Assembly (NCBI GenBank): GCA_964496595.1 | Contig: CAZCAI010000041.1 | Coordinates: 1 to 29,439, forward strand | Reading direction: 5' to 3' | Source: JAAAOZ01 sp964496595 | GTDB lineage: Bacteria > Chloroflexota > Anaerolineae > B4-G1 > SLSP01 | DNA: 29,439 bases | Shown here: piece after piece, positions 16,401 to 22,498 of the stretch | Numbering within the stretch: the first letter of the stretch is position 1 | How the letters are laid out: each line of letters starts with the position of its first letter | The notes under the pieces: model-generated | What the model was told of the DNA's origin: nothing | Databases searched by the model: none | What the model saw: only the letters and a program-made list of their open reading frames with translations | Translations under genes and position numbers: made by a program

Positions 16401-17220
16401 GACGCCCGGTCAATTCGTCGCAAACGAGGATTGCGACCTCCTCTGCCCACCCGGCGGACGCGCGCCCTGTCCCATCGACGCCACCACGCCCACGACAGGC
16501 GTGCAGTGGCTCTACACCGAGGCGGAGTTCGAGATCTATCACGCCCCCTTCACCGCCACCGACTACCTCGCGCCGAGCATCTGGCAGGTGGAAGCCATCC
16601 GCGGCCCCCAGAAGCTCCGCTGGCGCGTGCTGGTCGAGGATGACAGCGGGTCGGTGGCGCGGGTGGTCGTGCTCTATCACACGGCCAACCCGACAAGCTG
16701 GGACAAGATCGAGCTGCCCTACAACCCTGCAAGCGGCTATGCCGAGGCGACGATGCCCCCGGTGGATGATCCACTCTACTACTTCGTCCAGGCCGTCGAT
16801 CCCACCGGCAATGTGGCGCTGGCGCTGAATAACGGGCGGCCTTTCACGCGGGTCACGAACCTTCCCACCCACGTCCTGAGCGTGACCGTCACAGGAGACG
16901 GGATTGTGCGCAGCGATCCGCCGGGCATCGATTGTGGCACAACGTGTATAGCCACCTTCACCGCCGGCGAGCGCGTCACACTGACGGCCCAGACGGAGAG
17001 CGGCTCGCTCCTATTCGGCTCGCCCTTCCTCGGCTGGAGCGACCCATGCACCGGGACGGGAGCCTGTGTGGTGACGATGACCCAGGATCTGCACATCACG
17101 GCTGCCTTCGAGGCGGCAGCCGAAAACCCCAAGGTCTATCTGCCGCTGGTGCTCAGACAAACGGATGGCACGCGCAATCACCACATCTACCTGCCGGTGA
17201 CGCTCAAGCGGCGGGAGTAA
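10486..17220 (+). CDS. Giant secreted beta-helix protein with C25 gingipain-like peptidase domain
   Basis: This is a protein of about 2244 aa. The ATG at 10486 is preferred because AAAGGAG precedes it and a signal peptide (1-36, ending ALA-A) starts there; upstream in-frame ATGs at 10336 and 10408 are less likely. Three right-handed beta-helix modules start at about 50, 460 and 818 with YVDADATG...SWTDAF, contain GGGM(Y/F)N...NVTFSGN coils, and end VDLGAYEW (choice-of-anchor Q type). A PPC domain (about 1211-1380) is interrupted by ten DLGALS hexapeptides. A caspase-fold C25 domain (about 1425-1820) has the likely nucleophile C1710 in VSVGCHSG and candidate His H1675 or H1678. A divergent InlB-like repeat (about 2133-2211) and a tail with YLPLVLR (2218-2224) and YLPVTLK follow. 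It is presumably a surface adhesin or protease. Proteolytic activity is inferred. Confidence 0.9.
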   Translation: MNPKLISKSTTVATTVILALILSIFMLISTDVALAAPIDPDPYAPAAVIYYVDADATGAATGLSWTDAFTTVQDALSAAVAGDEIWVAEGVYYPDEGAGQVDNDRLSTFTLRDDVALYGGFAGTESSRDERDWEAHVTVLSGDIGAVGNTGDNSYHVVTGSGTDASAVLDGFTIISGNANGSNPHDRGGGMYSNTGNPTLSNLVFTSNSATVSGGGMLNYSASPTLTNVTFTGNSAYHGGGMYNYNSTPTLTNVIFASNSAGLGGGMFNDGRSGGVSSPNLTHVTFSGNHADGDGGAIYFLDDGGDISATIINGLFHANGNNHIGYDDGNANTQPHFINCTFSGAASEAISITRWNSGQTPIDFTNSIFWGNQGNLTNLDEALNITYSIVEEAAYATGTGNINADPHFVDAANGDLRLQPTSPAIDAGDNSAVTVLTDLEGNPRIQGSAVDMGAYEWRPLYVDADATGAATGLSWTDAFTTVQDALAIAVAGDEIWVAEGTYKPTAGTDRSVSFVLRNGVRLYGGFAGTETARDQRDWRAHITTLSGDIGVPGDTSDNTQNVVICTDLDATTVLDGFTIADGNASDAWNAGGGLKNYRSSLTVANVIFRHNRSWGLGGGMFNAEAGQPLIINTSFIANEAGTGTDPSYYNYYSGGGMANWNNSSPTLINVLFRDNTAPKWGGGMMNHGDGAFINVTFSGNQAAGGGALYNWGGNPVIQNSILWGNTPNQVGINAGVPGFSYSDIQGGCPASANCANLFTADPLFVAPATGDYRLQLGSPAINVGDNSAVPVEIATDLDGSPRIVDSAVDLGAYEWNPLYVDADATGGATGISWTDAFTNVQDALAVAVAGDEIWVAEGVYKPGTARSSTFQLKNGVALYGGFAGTETARDQRDWEARVTVLSGDLDGNDGVDADGVVTDTANITGANAYHVVTGSGVTTTARIDGFTITAGWANGASPHNNGGGMLNDYGSPSLVNVFFSGNRAGNHGGGIFGVWSSANLTHVTFRGNRAAASGGGIGNYYGPLRLVNVAFSGNQAGQDGGGLHLYYGGGTRLINVIFDGNQAGGNGAGLHNFYHDLWLTNVTFGGNQADQNGGGMYNHDYTFNAFANVILWGNSAPNAPQLYSVNAMQVTLDHALVQGGCPGGATCTNLLTADPLFVTPTAGDYRLRLGSPAINAGDSAAVPVTITTDLDGNPRITDGVVDLGAYELQLNDSRQTAEPLTGRHIVLTSTLVSEDDTDWYRLPITLPDSTLTVTLVSAQGDYDLFLFAPEIDEETGQLRDLGALSDLGALSDLGALSDLGALSDLGALSDLGALSDLGALSDLGALSDLGALSDLGSLGNVPGLGDIGALVGVSMYPDVPTEEIIYNVHELAGPYYIAVNDNAPFTATHPYTLTAWVTPPATPTIDLITATVPITFSAPLTDTAIHTLILVNPTRLAQLYTGADTITASQLLTRVQALAAHPAVNGKVIYLDDYPAIVRAYEHWDKHPEQPQAANFVARNIKSLLYRMAPRYENLRTLLIIGDDRSLPYRRLRDESLVANERKYADTAYAANLKSSLARRYMLSDDYYAGLLPLPFKGRELYVPQIAIGRLVEKPSEMATAIDTFLALDGVLTPADAVVTGYDFLLDQANEISATLGAYGVTPVTPLINNTWDAAAFRANVFTPDAHGINSLNAHFQHYELFPNTPATVAATEVTATTDYSGSLVVSVGCHSGLNVPDDDAASPETATDWAQAFLRQGATFIGNTGYGYGDSEEIAYSERLAANLMQELGYWEDGEQPTVGRALLRAKQRYYNSFSASTFSNYDEKALAVMTLYGMPMWRVHLPITTTTAPDASPVAVTRHPIPTPRRLTANGVFTTGINVDFTYITHTITHLGSYAVIEGADDELAVAGRPLMPRTSIDIHQDDALAHGVLLVGGAFDGREVDPVIARLATDEVISNDEPTFPYTGWYPINVATVNRLLSIEGRVYERLVLTPGQFVANEDCDLLCPPGGRAPCPIDATTPTTGVQWLYTEAEFEIYHAPFTATDYLAPSIWQVEAIRGPQKLRWRVLVEDDSGSVARVVVLYHTANPTSWDKIELPYNPASGYAEATMPPVDDPLYYFVQAVDPTGNVALALNNGRPFTRVTNLPTHVLSVTVTGDGIVRSDPPGIDCGTTCIATFTAGERVTLTAQTESGSLLFGSPFLGWSDPCTGTGACVVTMTQDLHITAAFEAAAENPKVYLPLVLRQTDGTRNHHIYLPVTLKRRE
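10636..10761 (+). repeat. Beta-helix module header repeat, copy 1 of 3
   Basis: This roughly 126-bp coding segment opens the first beta-helix module (YVDADATGAATGLSWTDAF ... AGDEIWVAEGVY). It is closely similar at the DNA level to 11866-11991 and 12940-13065, showing recent duplication or gene conversion of whole modules of roughly 1.1-1.2 kb. Confidence 0.85.
11866..11991 (+). repeat. Beta-helix module header repeat, copy 2 of 3
   Basis: The second copy of the module header, with the same residues and near-identical codons as copy 1. It follows directly on the VDMGAYEWRP end of the first module, so modules are joined head to tail without a linker. Confidence 0.85.
12940..13065 (+). repeat. 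Beta-helix module header repeat, copy 3 of 3
   Basis: The third copy of the module header (YVDADATGGATGISWTDAF). It follows the VDLGAYEWNP end of the second module. The coils after it are more uniform than in modules 1 and 2. Confidence 0.85.
14323..14502 (+). repeat. 18-bp tandem repeat encoding DLGALS hexapeptides
   Basis: Ten head-to-tail 18-bp units encode nine DLGALS and one DLGSLG. Units 2, 5 and 8 share GACTTAGGCGCGCTCAG, units 1/4/7 resemble each other, and units 3/6/9 partly do. The array therefore has a 54-bp higher-order period. It lies within a loop of the PPC beta-sandwich of the giant secreted protein, between DYDLFLFAP and the YYIAVNDNAPF strand. Copy number is likely to vary. 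Confidence 0.92.
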
Positions 17221-17249
17221 GGCTCATATTGAACGCCCATTCTAACATC

Positions 17250-17281
17250 AGCCCCGAAGGGTCTTGAAACCCTTCGGGGCT
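17250..17281. terminator. Strong GC-rich hairpin after the giant secreted protein gene
   Basis: AGCCCCGAAGGG and CCCTTCGGGGCT form a perfect 12-bp stem around an 8-base loop (TCTTGAAA), 30 bp after the stop codon at 17220. No T-tract follows on the plus strand (TAAAAACG instead), so it is either a non-canonical terminator or another dispersed palindromic repeat. The rest of 17221-17388 shows no gene. Confidence 0.45.
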
Positions 17282-17388
17282 AAAAACGCCAACCGCTGAG
17301 GTACTCCCAACAGTAGCATCCTCACCAGAGCATGATATACTCCCCCCTAAGAAAATCATCCAATCGATTGGGAGCGAATCACAGCCAA

Positions 17389-19674
17389 ATGACATCACCG
17401 GATACCAATCCGACCGGCGACGCGATGATTAAACAACTTTCCCCCGCCTTGCTGATCATTCTAGTCGCATTCTTGGCCTCCGCGCTGGCGTGGAACGCCG
17501 CCGTTCCCCTTTACGAGAACCTCGACGAGATCGAGCACGCCGAGGTCGTGCGCCACATCGCCGACACCGGACGCCTGCCCATCCACGGCGAGGCCGAGGC
17601 CGCCGGATACCACGTCTTCCAAGAAGCATCGCAGCCGCCGCTCTACCACATCGCCGCTGCCACGTGGCGCCGCCTCTGGGGCCTCCCCGCCGAACCTTAC
17701 CCCGCCGAGCGCATCCCGGAAAGTCTGGTGGCCTGTGGCCCGTCGGACACCTTCTATAACAAGGCCACCTGGACGCGGCCCGGCGTCCCCCTGCGTCTGC
17801 ACTTCTTGCGCGCCTTCTCGACGCTGTTCCAACTCGCCACAGTCGCCGGCGCGTGGGCGCTGGCCCGCCGCCTCTTCCCCGCCGGCCCGATCCCCCTCCT
17901 CACCGCCGTCATCGTCGCCTTCAACCCGCAATTCCTCCTCATCGCCGCCGGGATCAACAACGACAACCTCGTCACCCCGCTGGCGACCTGGGGCCTCGTT
18001 CTGGCCTACGACCTCTGGCGCGCCGGCCCCACGCCGCGCCGGCTGATCGGCTACGGCGTCCTCAGCGGGCTGGCCTTCCTCACCAAATTGAGCGGCTTGG
18101 GCCTGGTGGGCTTGGGTGGGCTGGCGTTGATGATCCGCGTCTGGCAGGAGCGGCTCCCCGCCGAGCGCGACGCTCGATGGTGGCGTGACGCCTTCCGCCG
18201 CCTGGCGACCTGGGCGCTGCTGCTGATCATCCCGGCGCTGCTGATCGCTGCCCCCTGGCTGCTGCGCAACCTGCGCCTCTACGGCGATCCCACCGCGCTG
18301 GCCCCGATGTTAGAGAAGGTCGGTCGCCGCGCCGCACCGCCGGCCTGGGGCGAGGCCCGGCTGATGGCGCTCTCCTACTGGGGGCAGATGCCCTGCTCCT
18401 TCTACCCGCGCGCGCTCTACTGGCCCTATCTTTTGCTGATGGCGGGCGGCCTCGTGGGGCTGGCGCTCGGCTGGCGGCGCTTCGATCTCCGGCAACGGGT
18501 GGGCCTGGCCCTCGGCGCGATCTGGTTCGCCGTCATCACCCTGGCCTGGGTGCGCTGGAACACGATCACGCCCGCGCCCGGCGGACGCCTGCTCTTCCCC
18601 GCCGCCTCGGCCCTGGCCGTGCTCCTGGCGGCCGGATGGGATGCGCTCGTCTCGCGCCGCTGGTTGCGGATCTGGGCCGCCTTCCTGCCGATCTGGGCGC
18701 TGGTCGCGCTGCGCTTCGGGCCGGTGCTGCTCTTCGCGCCGCCGCCTCGACTGCCCGCCGAGGCCGCGCCGCCTAATCCCACTGAACTGGTCTTCCAGGC
18801 GGCAGACGCAGCCGACGGAAGCATCGCCCTGCGCGGCTACACGGCCCAAATCACGCAACCCACGGCGCGCTGTCTGCTCGCTTCGTCCTCGTACTGCGCG
18901 CCCGCCTTGGATCTCACGCTCTACTGGCAAGCGCGAGAAACGCCTCCCGCCGACTGGACGATGGCCCTGCAACTGGTCTCCCCCGCGCCGGGCGACACGA
19001 CGCTCCGCCTGAACTACAACCACTGGCCCGGACGCGGCAATCTGCCCACGTCAGCGTGGCCGGCGGGGCCGATCTGGCGCGATCACTACGTCATCCCGCT
19101 GCCCGCCGGCGACTACGTCACGGGCGCGTGGCGCGTGCAGGCCGCGATGCTCGATCCGCAGAGCGGGCAGCGCATCCCCGTGCAGCAAGCAGGCGCGCTC
19201 GTCGGCGACGCCGCTCCCTTAAACCTACTGCGCGTCCCCGACGGAAATCCGCCCCTGTTTACCGACGGGCAACATCCGCCCGATCCGCCGCGCTTTGGCG
19301 AAGCCGCCGAACTGCGCGCCTACCACATCGAGCGCAACCCCACCGCGTGGCACGTCGCGCTCGCCTGGGAGAGCATCGCGCCCCTCGCCGCCGACTACAC
19401 CGTCTTCGTTCACGCCTACGACGCCGACGGCAACCTCCTGGCGACGGGCGATGGCCCGCCGCGCAGCGGTCACTTCCCCACGAGCCTCTGGCAACCCGGC
19501 GACCGGATCATCGACATCCACACGCTGCCCGCGCCGGATGAGGGCGACATCGCCCGCATCGCCGTCGGCCTCTATCATCCAGAGACCGGCGAGCGCCTGC
19601 CCGCCCGGATCGAAGATCAGGCGGGCGCGCCTCTGCCTCACAACGCCTTCATCCTCTGGGAAACCAACCCGTGA
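17389..19674 (+). CDS. GT-C/GT39-like membrane glycosyltransferase with C-terminal beta domains
   Basis: This is a 761-aa protein from the ATG at 17389, which has a weak GGGAG upstream; in-frame ATGs at 17332 and 17425 are alternatives. A first membrane segment is followed by YENLDEIEHAEVVRHIAD with the probable catalytic Asp-Glu pair (D46, E47), QEASQPPLYHIAAA, and about ten hydrophobic segments. Two C-terminal beta-sandwich-like domains follow, the last with YTVFVHAYDADGNLL and GHFPTSLWQPGDRIIDIHTL. It is a paralogue of the minus-strand gene at 3940-6321. It likely moves sugar from a polyprenyl-linked donor to an exported acceptor. Its stop overlaps the next start by 4 bp (GTGA), so the two are translationally coupled. 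It lies directly downstream of the giant secreted protein, a candidate acceptor. Confidence 0.8.
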   Translation: MTSPDTNPTGDAMIKQLSPALLIILVAFLASALAWNAAVPLYENLDEIEHAEVVRHIADTGRLPIHGEAEAAGYHVFQEASQPPLYHIAAATWRRLWGLPAEPYPAERIPESLVACGPSDTFYNKATWTRPGVPLRLHFLRAFSTLFQLATVAGAWALARRLFPAGPIPLLTAVIVAFNPQFLLIAAGINNDNLVTPLATWGLVLAYDLWRAGPTPRRLIGYGVLSGLAFLTKLSGLGLVGLGGLALMIRVWQERLPAERDARWWRDAFRRLATWALLLIIPALLIAAPWLLRNLRLYGDPTALAPMLEKVGRRAAPPAWGEARLMALSYWGQMPCSFYPRALYWPYLLLMAGGLVGLALGWRRFDLRQRVGLALGAIWFAVITLAWVRWNTITPAPGGRLLFPAASALAVLLAAGWDALVSRRWLRIWAAFLPIWALVALRFGPVLLFAPPPRLPAEAAPPNPTELVFQAADAADGSIALRGYTAQITQPTARCLLASSSYCAPALDLTLYWQARETPPADWTMALQLVSPAPGDTTLRLNYNHWPGRGNLPTSAWPAGPIWRDHYVIPLPAGDYVTGAWRVQAAMLDPQSGQRIPVQQAGALVGDAAPLNLLRVPDGNPPLFTDGQHPPDPPRFGEAAELRAYHIERNPTAWHVALAWESIAPLAADYTVFVHAYDADGNLLATGDGPPRSGHFPTSLWQPGDRIIDIHTLPAPDEGDIARIAVGLYHPETGERLPARIEDQAGAPLPHNAFILWETNP

Positions 19675-22430
19675 AGCGCCGCCGTCCTCGCTGGCTCGCG
19701 CTGGCCCTGCTGCTCGCGGCCTTCGCCCTGCGCTGCTGGCGCCTGGGCGCGCCGAGCCTCTGGTACGACGAGGCCTACACCTGGTGGGTCGCCACGCAGG
19801 TCTCGCCCCAGCAATCCATCGCCTCCAGCCTGCGCGAGATCATCCCACCCTTCACCTACTTCCTCTGGCGGGGCTGGGCCGCCGTGGCCGGGACGAGCGA
19901 ATTCGCCCTGCGCGCGCCTTCCGCCCTGTTGAGCATCGTCGGGATCGCGGCGGCGGCCCGGATCGTCTGGCGTCTCACCCGGCAGCGGCGGGGCGTCATC
20001 GCCGCGTTGGCCCTCTTCGCTATCGCGCCGCCCCTCCTCTGGGCCGCGCGCGAGGTGCGGATGTACGGCCCCCTGCTCGCGCTCACCCTCTGCGCCGCTA
20101 TGGCCCTGCTGGAGGCGCTCTTCGGCGCGCCGGAACATCGCCGCCGCTGGGCCTGGCTCTGGGGCGCGACGATGTGCGCCGCGCTCTACACCTTAGTCCT
20201 GGCGGGCTTCTGGCTGCTGGGCCAGGGCCTCTTCGTCCTGTGGATATTGATCCGCCGCCCGTCCCAGGCCTTCTCGCAGGAGGATCGCCGCGCCGTGATT
20301 CGCGCCTTAGTGATACCGACCGCCTTAGCCCTCCTGCTCTACCTCCCCTGGCTGATCGGGGCCGCGCAGCACTTGGGGGACAATCGCGGCTACTGGGCCG
20401 GCCACCTCCCGCCGGGAGCCTTTGTGCGCACGACGCTGCGCGGCGTCACCGTGGGCAAATTCCTCTCGGCGGACGTGGGCGCCGCGTTGGGCGGCGGGAT
20501 CGTCATCCTGGCCGCGCTGGCGCTCGCATTGACGCGCCAGCGCCCACTGGCCGGCCTCTATCCGCTGCTCACCACGCTCCCGCCGCTGACGATCCTCTGC
20601 TATATCTATCGCGATCTGCCCAAGTGGGCGCCGAGGCACGCCGCCCTCTTCGCGCCGGGGCCGCTGTTGGCGCTGGCCCTCGCCTGGGGGACAACCGCGT
20701 CGTTGCCCTCGCGCCGCCGGCGTCGCCTGGCGAATGCGCTGCTGGCGGTGATCACGCTGGCGACCGGCGCGGTGTTGCTCCGCGCGGACGCCAATCTGCT
20801 GCTGAACCCGGCCTACGCGCACGACGATTGGCGCGGCGTCGCGGCCTACGTGCAGGCGCATCGCCAACCCGATGACATCGTCATCATCGAGACCGGCGCC
20901 GTGGCCCCGACGTGGTACTATTACGCCGGGCCAGAGCAGACCCTGCCGCTCCCGCCGGACGATCTGCTTGACGTGGAGAATGTGTTGCACTACACCAACA
21001 CCGCGCCCCTGCTCAATAAGGCCCTGCGCGAGGCGTCGGGCGTCTGGGTCGTCACCTGGATCGCCGACGTCACCGATCCCACCGGGCTGGCGCTCACGCT
21101 CCTCCGGCAGATCGGGGAGGAGCAGCCCACGCCGGAGTTCCACGAGGTCGGTTTGCACTACATCGCCCTGGACCAGCCGTCCGCCTACCCCGACCTCCCC
21201 GCCACGACGGCCCGGCCGGAGATCGAGCTGCTGCCGGGCCTCACGCTCTGGGGCTATCGCCGGCCGGAAGCGCCGCAGCCCGCCGACGCGCCGCTGGAGA
21301 TCACGACATGGTGGCGCACATCCACGCCGGAAGCGCACGAGAACCGTGTTTACGGCGTCTCGCTGCGCCTTTATGGTGCAAATCAGGCGAATGGAGAGGA
21401 ATGGCAGCGCATCGAAGGGACGCCCGGCGGCGGCGATTATCGCCCGGAGCGTTGGCCGGCGGATACGCTCGTCTTGGGCCATTACGAGATGCCGCTGCCG
21501 GCGGGCATCCCGCCCGGCGCTTATCGCCTGGAGCTGATTCTCTACGATGGGGGAGAACGTGAGGCGACGCCCCTGGGCGAGGTGCAGATCGCGCGCCCGC
21601 AGCAACCGCCCGCGATCCCCGCGCACCTGACGCCGGTCACGCCGACGGTCACTGCACCTAATAGGCCGCTGCGCCTGCTGGCCGCTAACGTGAACCGCTC
21701 GGAGGTGAAGCCGTGCGAGACGCTGAGCGGGCAGCTCTTCTGGGAGGTCGCCGCGCCGCTGACGCAGACTTTCGAGGCGCAGGTCGCGCTGGGGGAGAAT
21801 GTCGTCGCCGCGCCCATCGCGCCCGCCGTCCCGCCGGAGACGTGGCGGGTGGGGGATCGCGTGCAGAGTCATTTTCATCTGCCCATTCACTGCCGGGCGC
21901 AGGGGATGCGGGCGCCGCTGGAGATTGCGCTCGACGCGCCCTCAGTGGCGGCGCAACAATATGGCCCGGTCGTCGAGATCGACCGTGCCCGCGCCAGCCT
22001 CCCGCCGGAGATGACGCCGCTGGACGAGGTCGCCATCGGCCCGGCGTTGGCGCGCCTGCGCGGCTACACGTTAGAACCCGCGCCGGTGCGAGCAGATCAC
22101 CCCTTTACGTTGACGCTCTACTGGCAGCCGCTGGCGATCACCGAGACGGCCTACACCGTCTTCGTGCACGTCACGCCGGCGGAGGCGCCCGCGCCCGTCG
22201 TCGCCCAGGACGACGCCTGGCCCGGCCAGGGCGCGCATCCCACCTACGGCTGGCGCACGGACGAGATCATCGCCGATCCGCACCCGCTGCCGGCCCTGCC
22301 GTCCGGCGCCTACGCGCTCCGCGTGGGCCTGTACGATCCCGCCGGCCAGCGCCTCCCTATCGCAGGGCCAGGGGCAGCGGGCACGGTGACGGATCGCGCG
22401 TTGGAGATCCCCCTCGCTATCCAGCCGTAA
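19671..22430 (+). CDS. GT39 family (ArnT/PMT-like) membrane glycosyltransferase with C-terminal beta domains
   Basis: This is a 919-aa protein with a GTG start overlapping the upstream stop (GTGA). Its N-terminal membrane segment leads to LGAPSLWYDEAYTWW (25-39), a textbook GT39/ArnT first loop with D33-E34, followed by PPFTYFLWRGW and AAREVRMYGPLLAL. About ten transmembrane segments extend to residue 370. A soluble alpha/beta region (about 380-510) and three beta-sandwich-like domains follow, the last with YTVFVHVTP...GAHPTYGWRTDEII...YALRVGLYDPAGQRLP. It uses a polyprenyl-phosphate sugar donor in known relatives; the acceptor here is unknown. The extra C-terminal domains, shared with the two paralogues in the window, could bind glycan or the acceptor protein. 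Confidence 0.85.
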   Translation: MKRRRPRWLALALLLAAFALRCWRLGAPSLWYDEAYTWWVATQVSPQQSIASSLREIIPPFTYFLWRGWAAVAGTSEFALRAPSALLSIVGIAAAARIVWRLTRQRRGVIAALALFAIAPPLLWAAREVRMYGPLLALTLCAAMALLEALFGAPEHRRRWAWLWGATMCAALYTLVLAGFWLLGQGLFVLWILIRRPSQAFSQEDRRAVIRALVIPTALALLLYLPWLIGAAQHLGDNRGYWAGHLPPGAFVRTTLRGVTVGKFLSADVGAALGGGIVILAALALALTRQRPLAGLYPLLTTLPPLTILCYIYRDLPKWAPRHAALFAPGPLLALALAWGTTASLPSRRRRRLANALLAVITLATGAVLLRADANLLLNPAYAHDDWRGVAAYVQAHRQPDDIVIIETGAVAPTWYYYAGPEQTLPLPPDDLLDVENVLHYTNTAPLLNKALREASGVWVVTWIADVTDPTGLALTLLRQIGEEQPTPEFHEVGLHYIALDQPSAYPDLPATTARPEIELLPGLTLWGYRRPEAPQPADAPLEITTWWRTSTPEAHENRVYGVSLRLYGANQANGEEWQRIEGTPGGGDYRPERWPADTLVLGHYEMPLPAGIPPGAYRLELILYDGGEREATPLGEVQIARPQQPPAIPAHLTPVTPTVTAPNRPLRLLAANVNRSEVKPCETLSGQLFWEVAAPLTQTFEAQVALGENVVAAPIAPAVPPETWRVGDRVQSHFHLPIHCRAQGMRAPLEIALDAPSVAAQQYGPVVEIDRARASLPPEMTPLDEVAIGPALARLRGYTLEPAPVRADHPFTLTLYWQPLAITETAYTVFVHVTPAEAPAPVVAQDDAWPGQGAHPTYGWRTDEIIADPHPLPALPSGAYALRVGLYDPAGQRLPIAGPGAAGTVTDRALEIPLAIQP

Positions 22431-22498
22431 AACAGCGATATGGCGCTTCAGGAATTCGTCGGGCAATCGCGCTATCCCCATTCGCAGCGGCTTTAGGG

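Noticed and set aside
14452..16872. 806-residue open frame antisense to the giant secreted protein
   Set aside because: It mirrors a GC-rich coding region with clear domains on the plus strand, shows no recognisable motifs and has no ribosome site.
17250..17281. Classical rho-independent terminator
   Set aside because: The stem is strong but no T-tract follows on either strand in the right place, so it is listed only as terminator-like.
19295..20875. 526-residue plus-strand frame overlapping both GT-C genes
   Set aside because: Out-of-frame shadow with Ala/Arg/Pro-rich sequence spanning the junction of two well-supported genes.
20325..21890. 521-residue open frame antisense to the GT39 gene
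   Set aside because: Arg-rich, low-complexity translation typical of the opposite strand of GC-rich genes; the sense strand carries clear GT39 motifs.
22431..22498. Shared terminator between convergent genes
   Set aside because: No stem with a T-tract is visible in this 68-bp gap.
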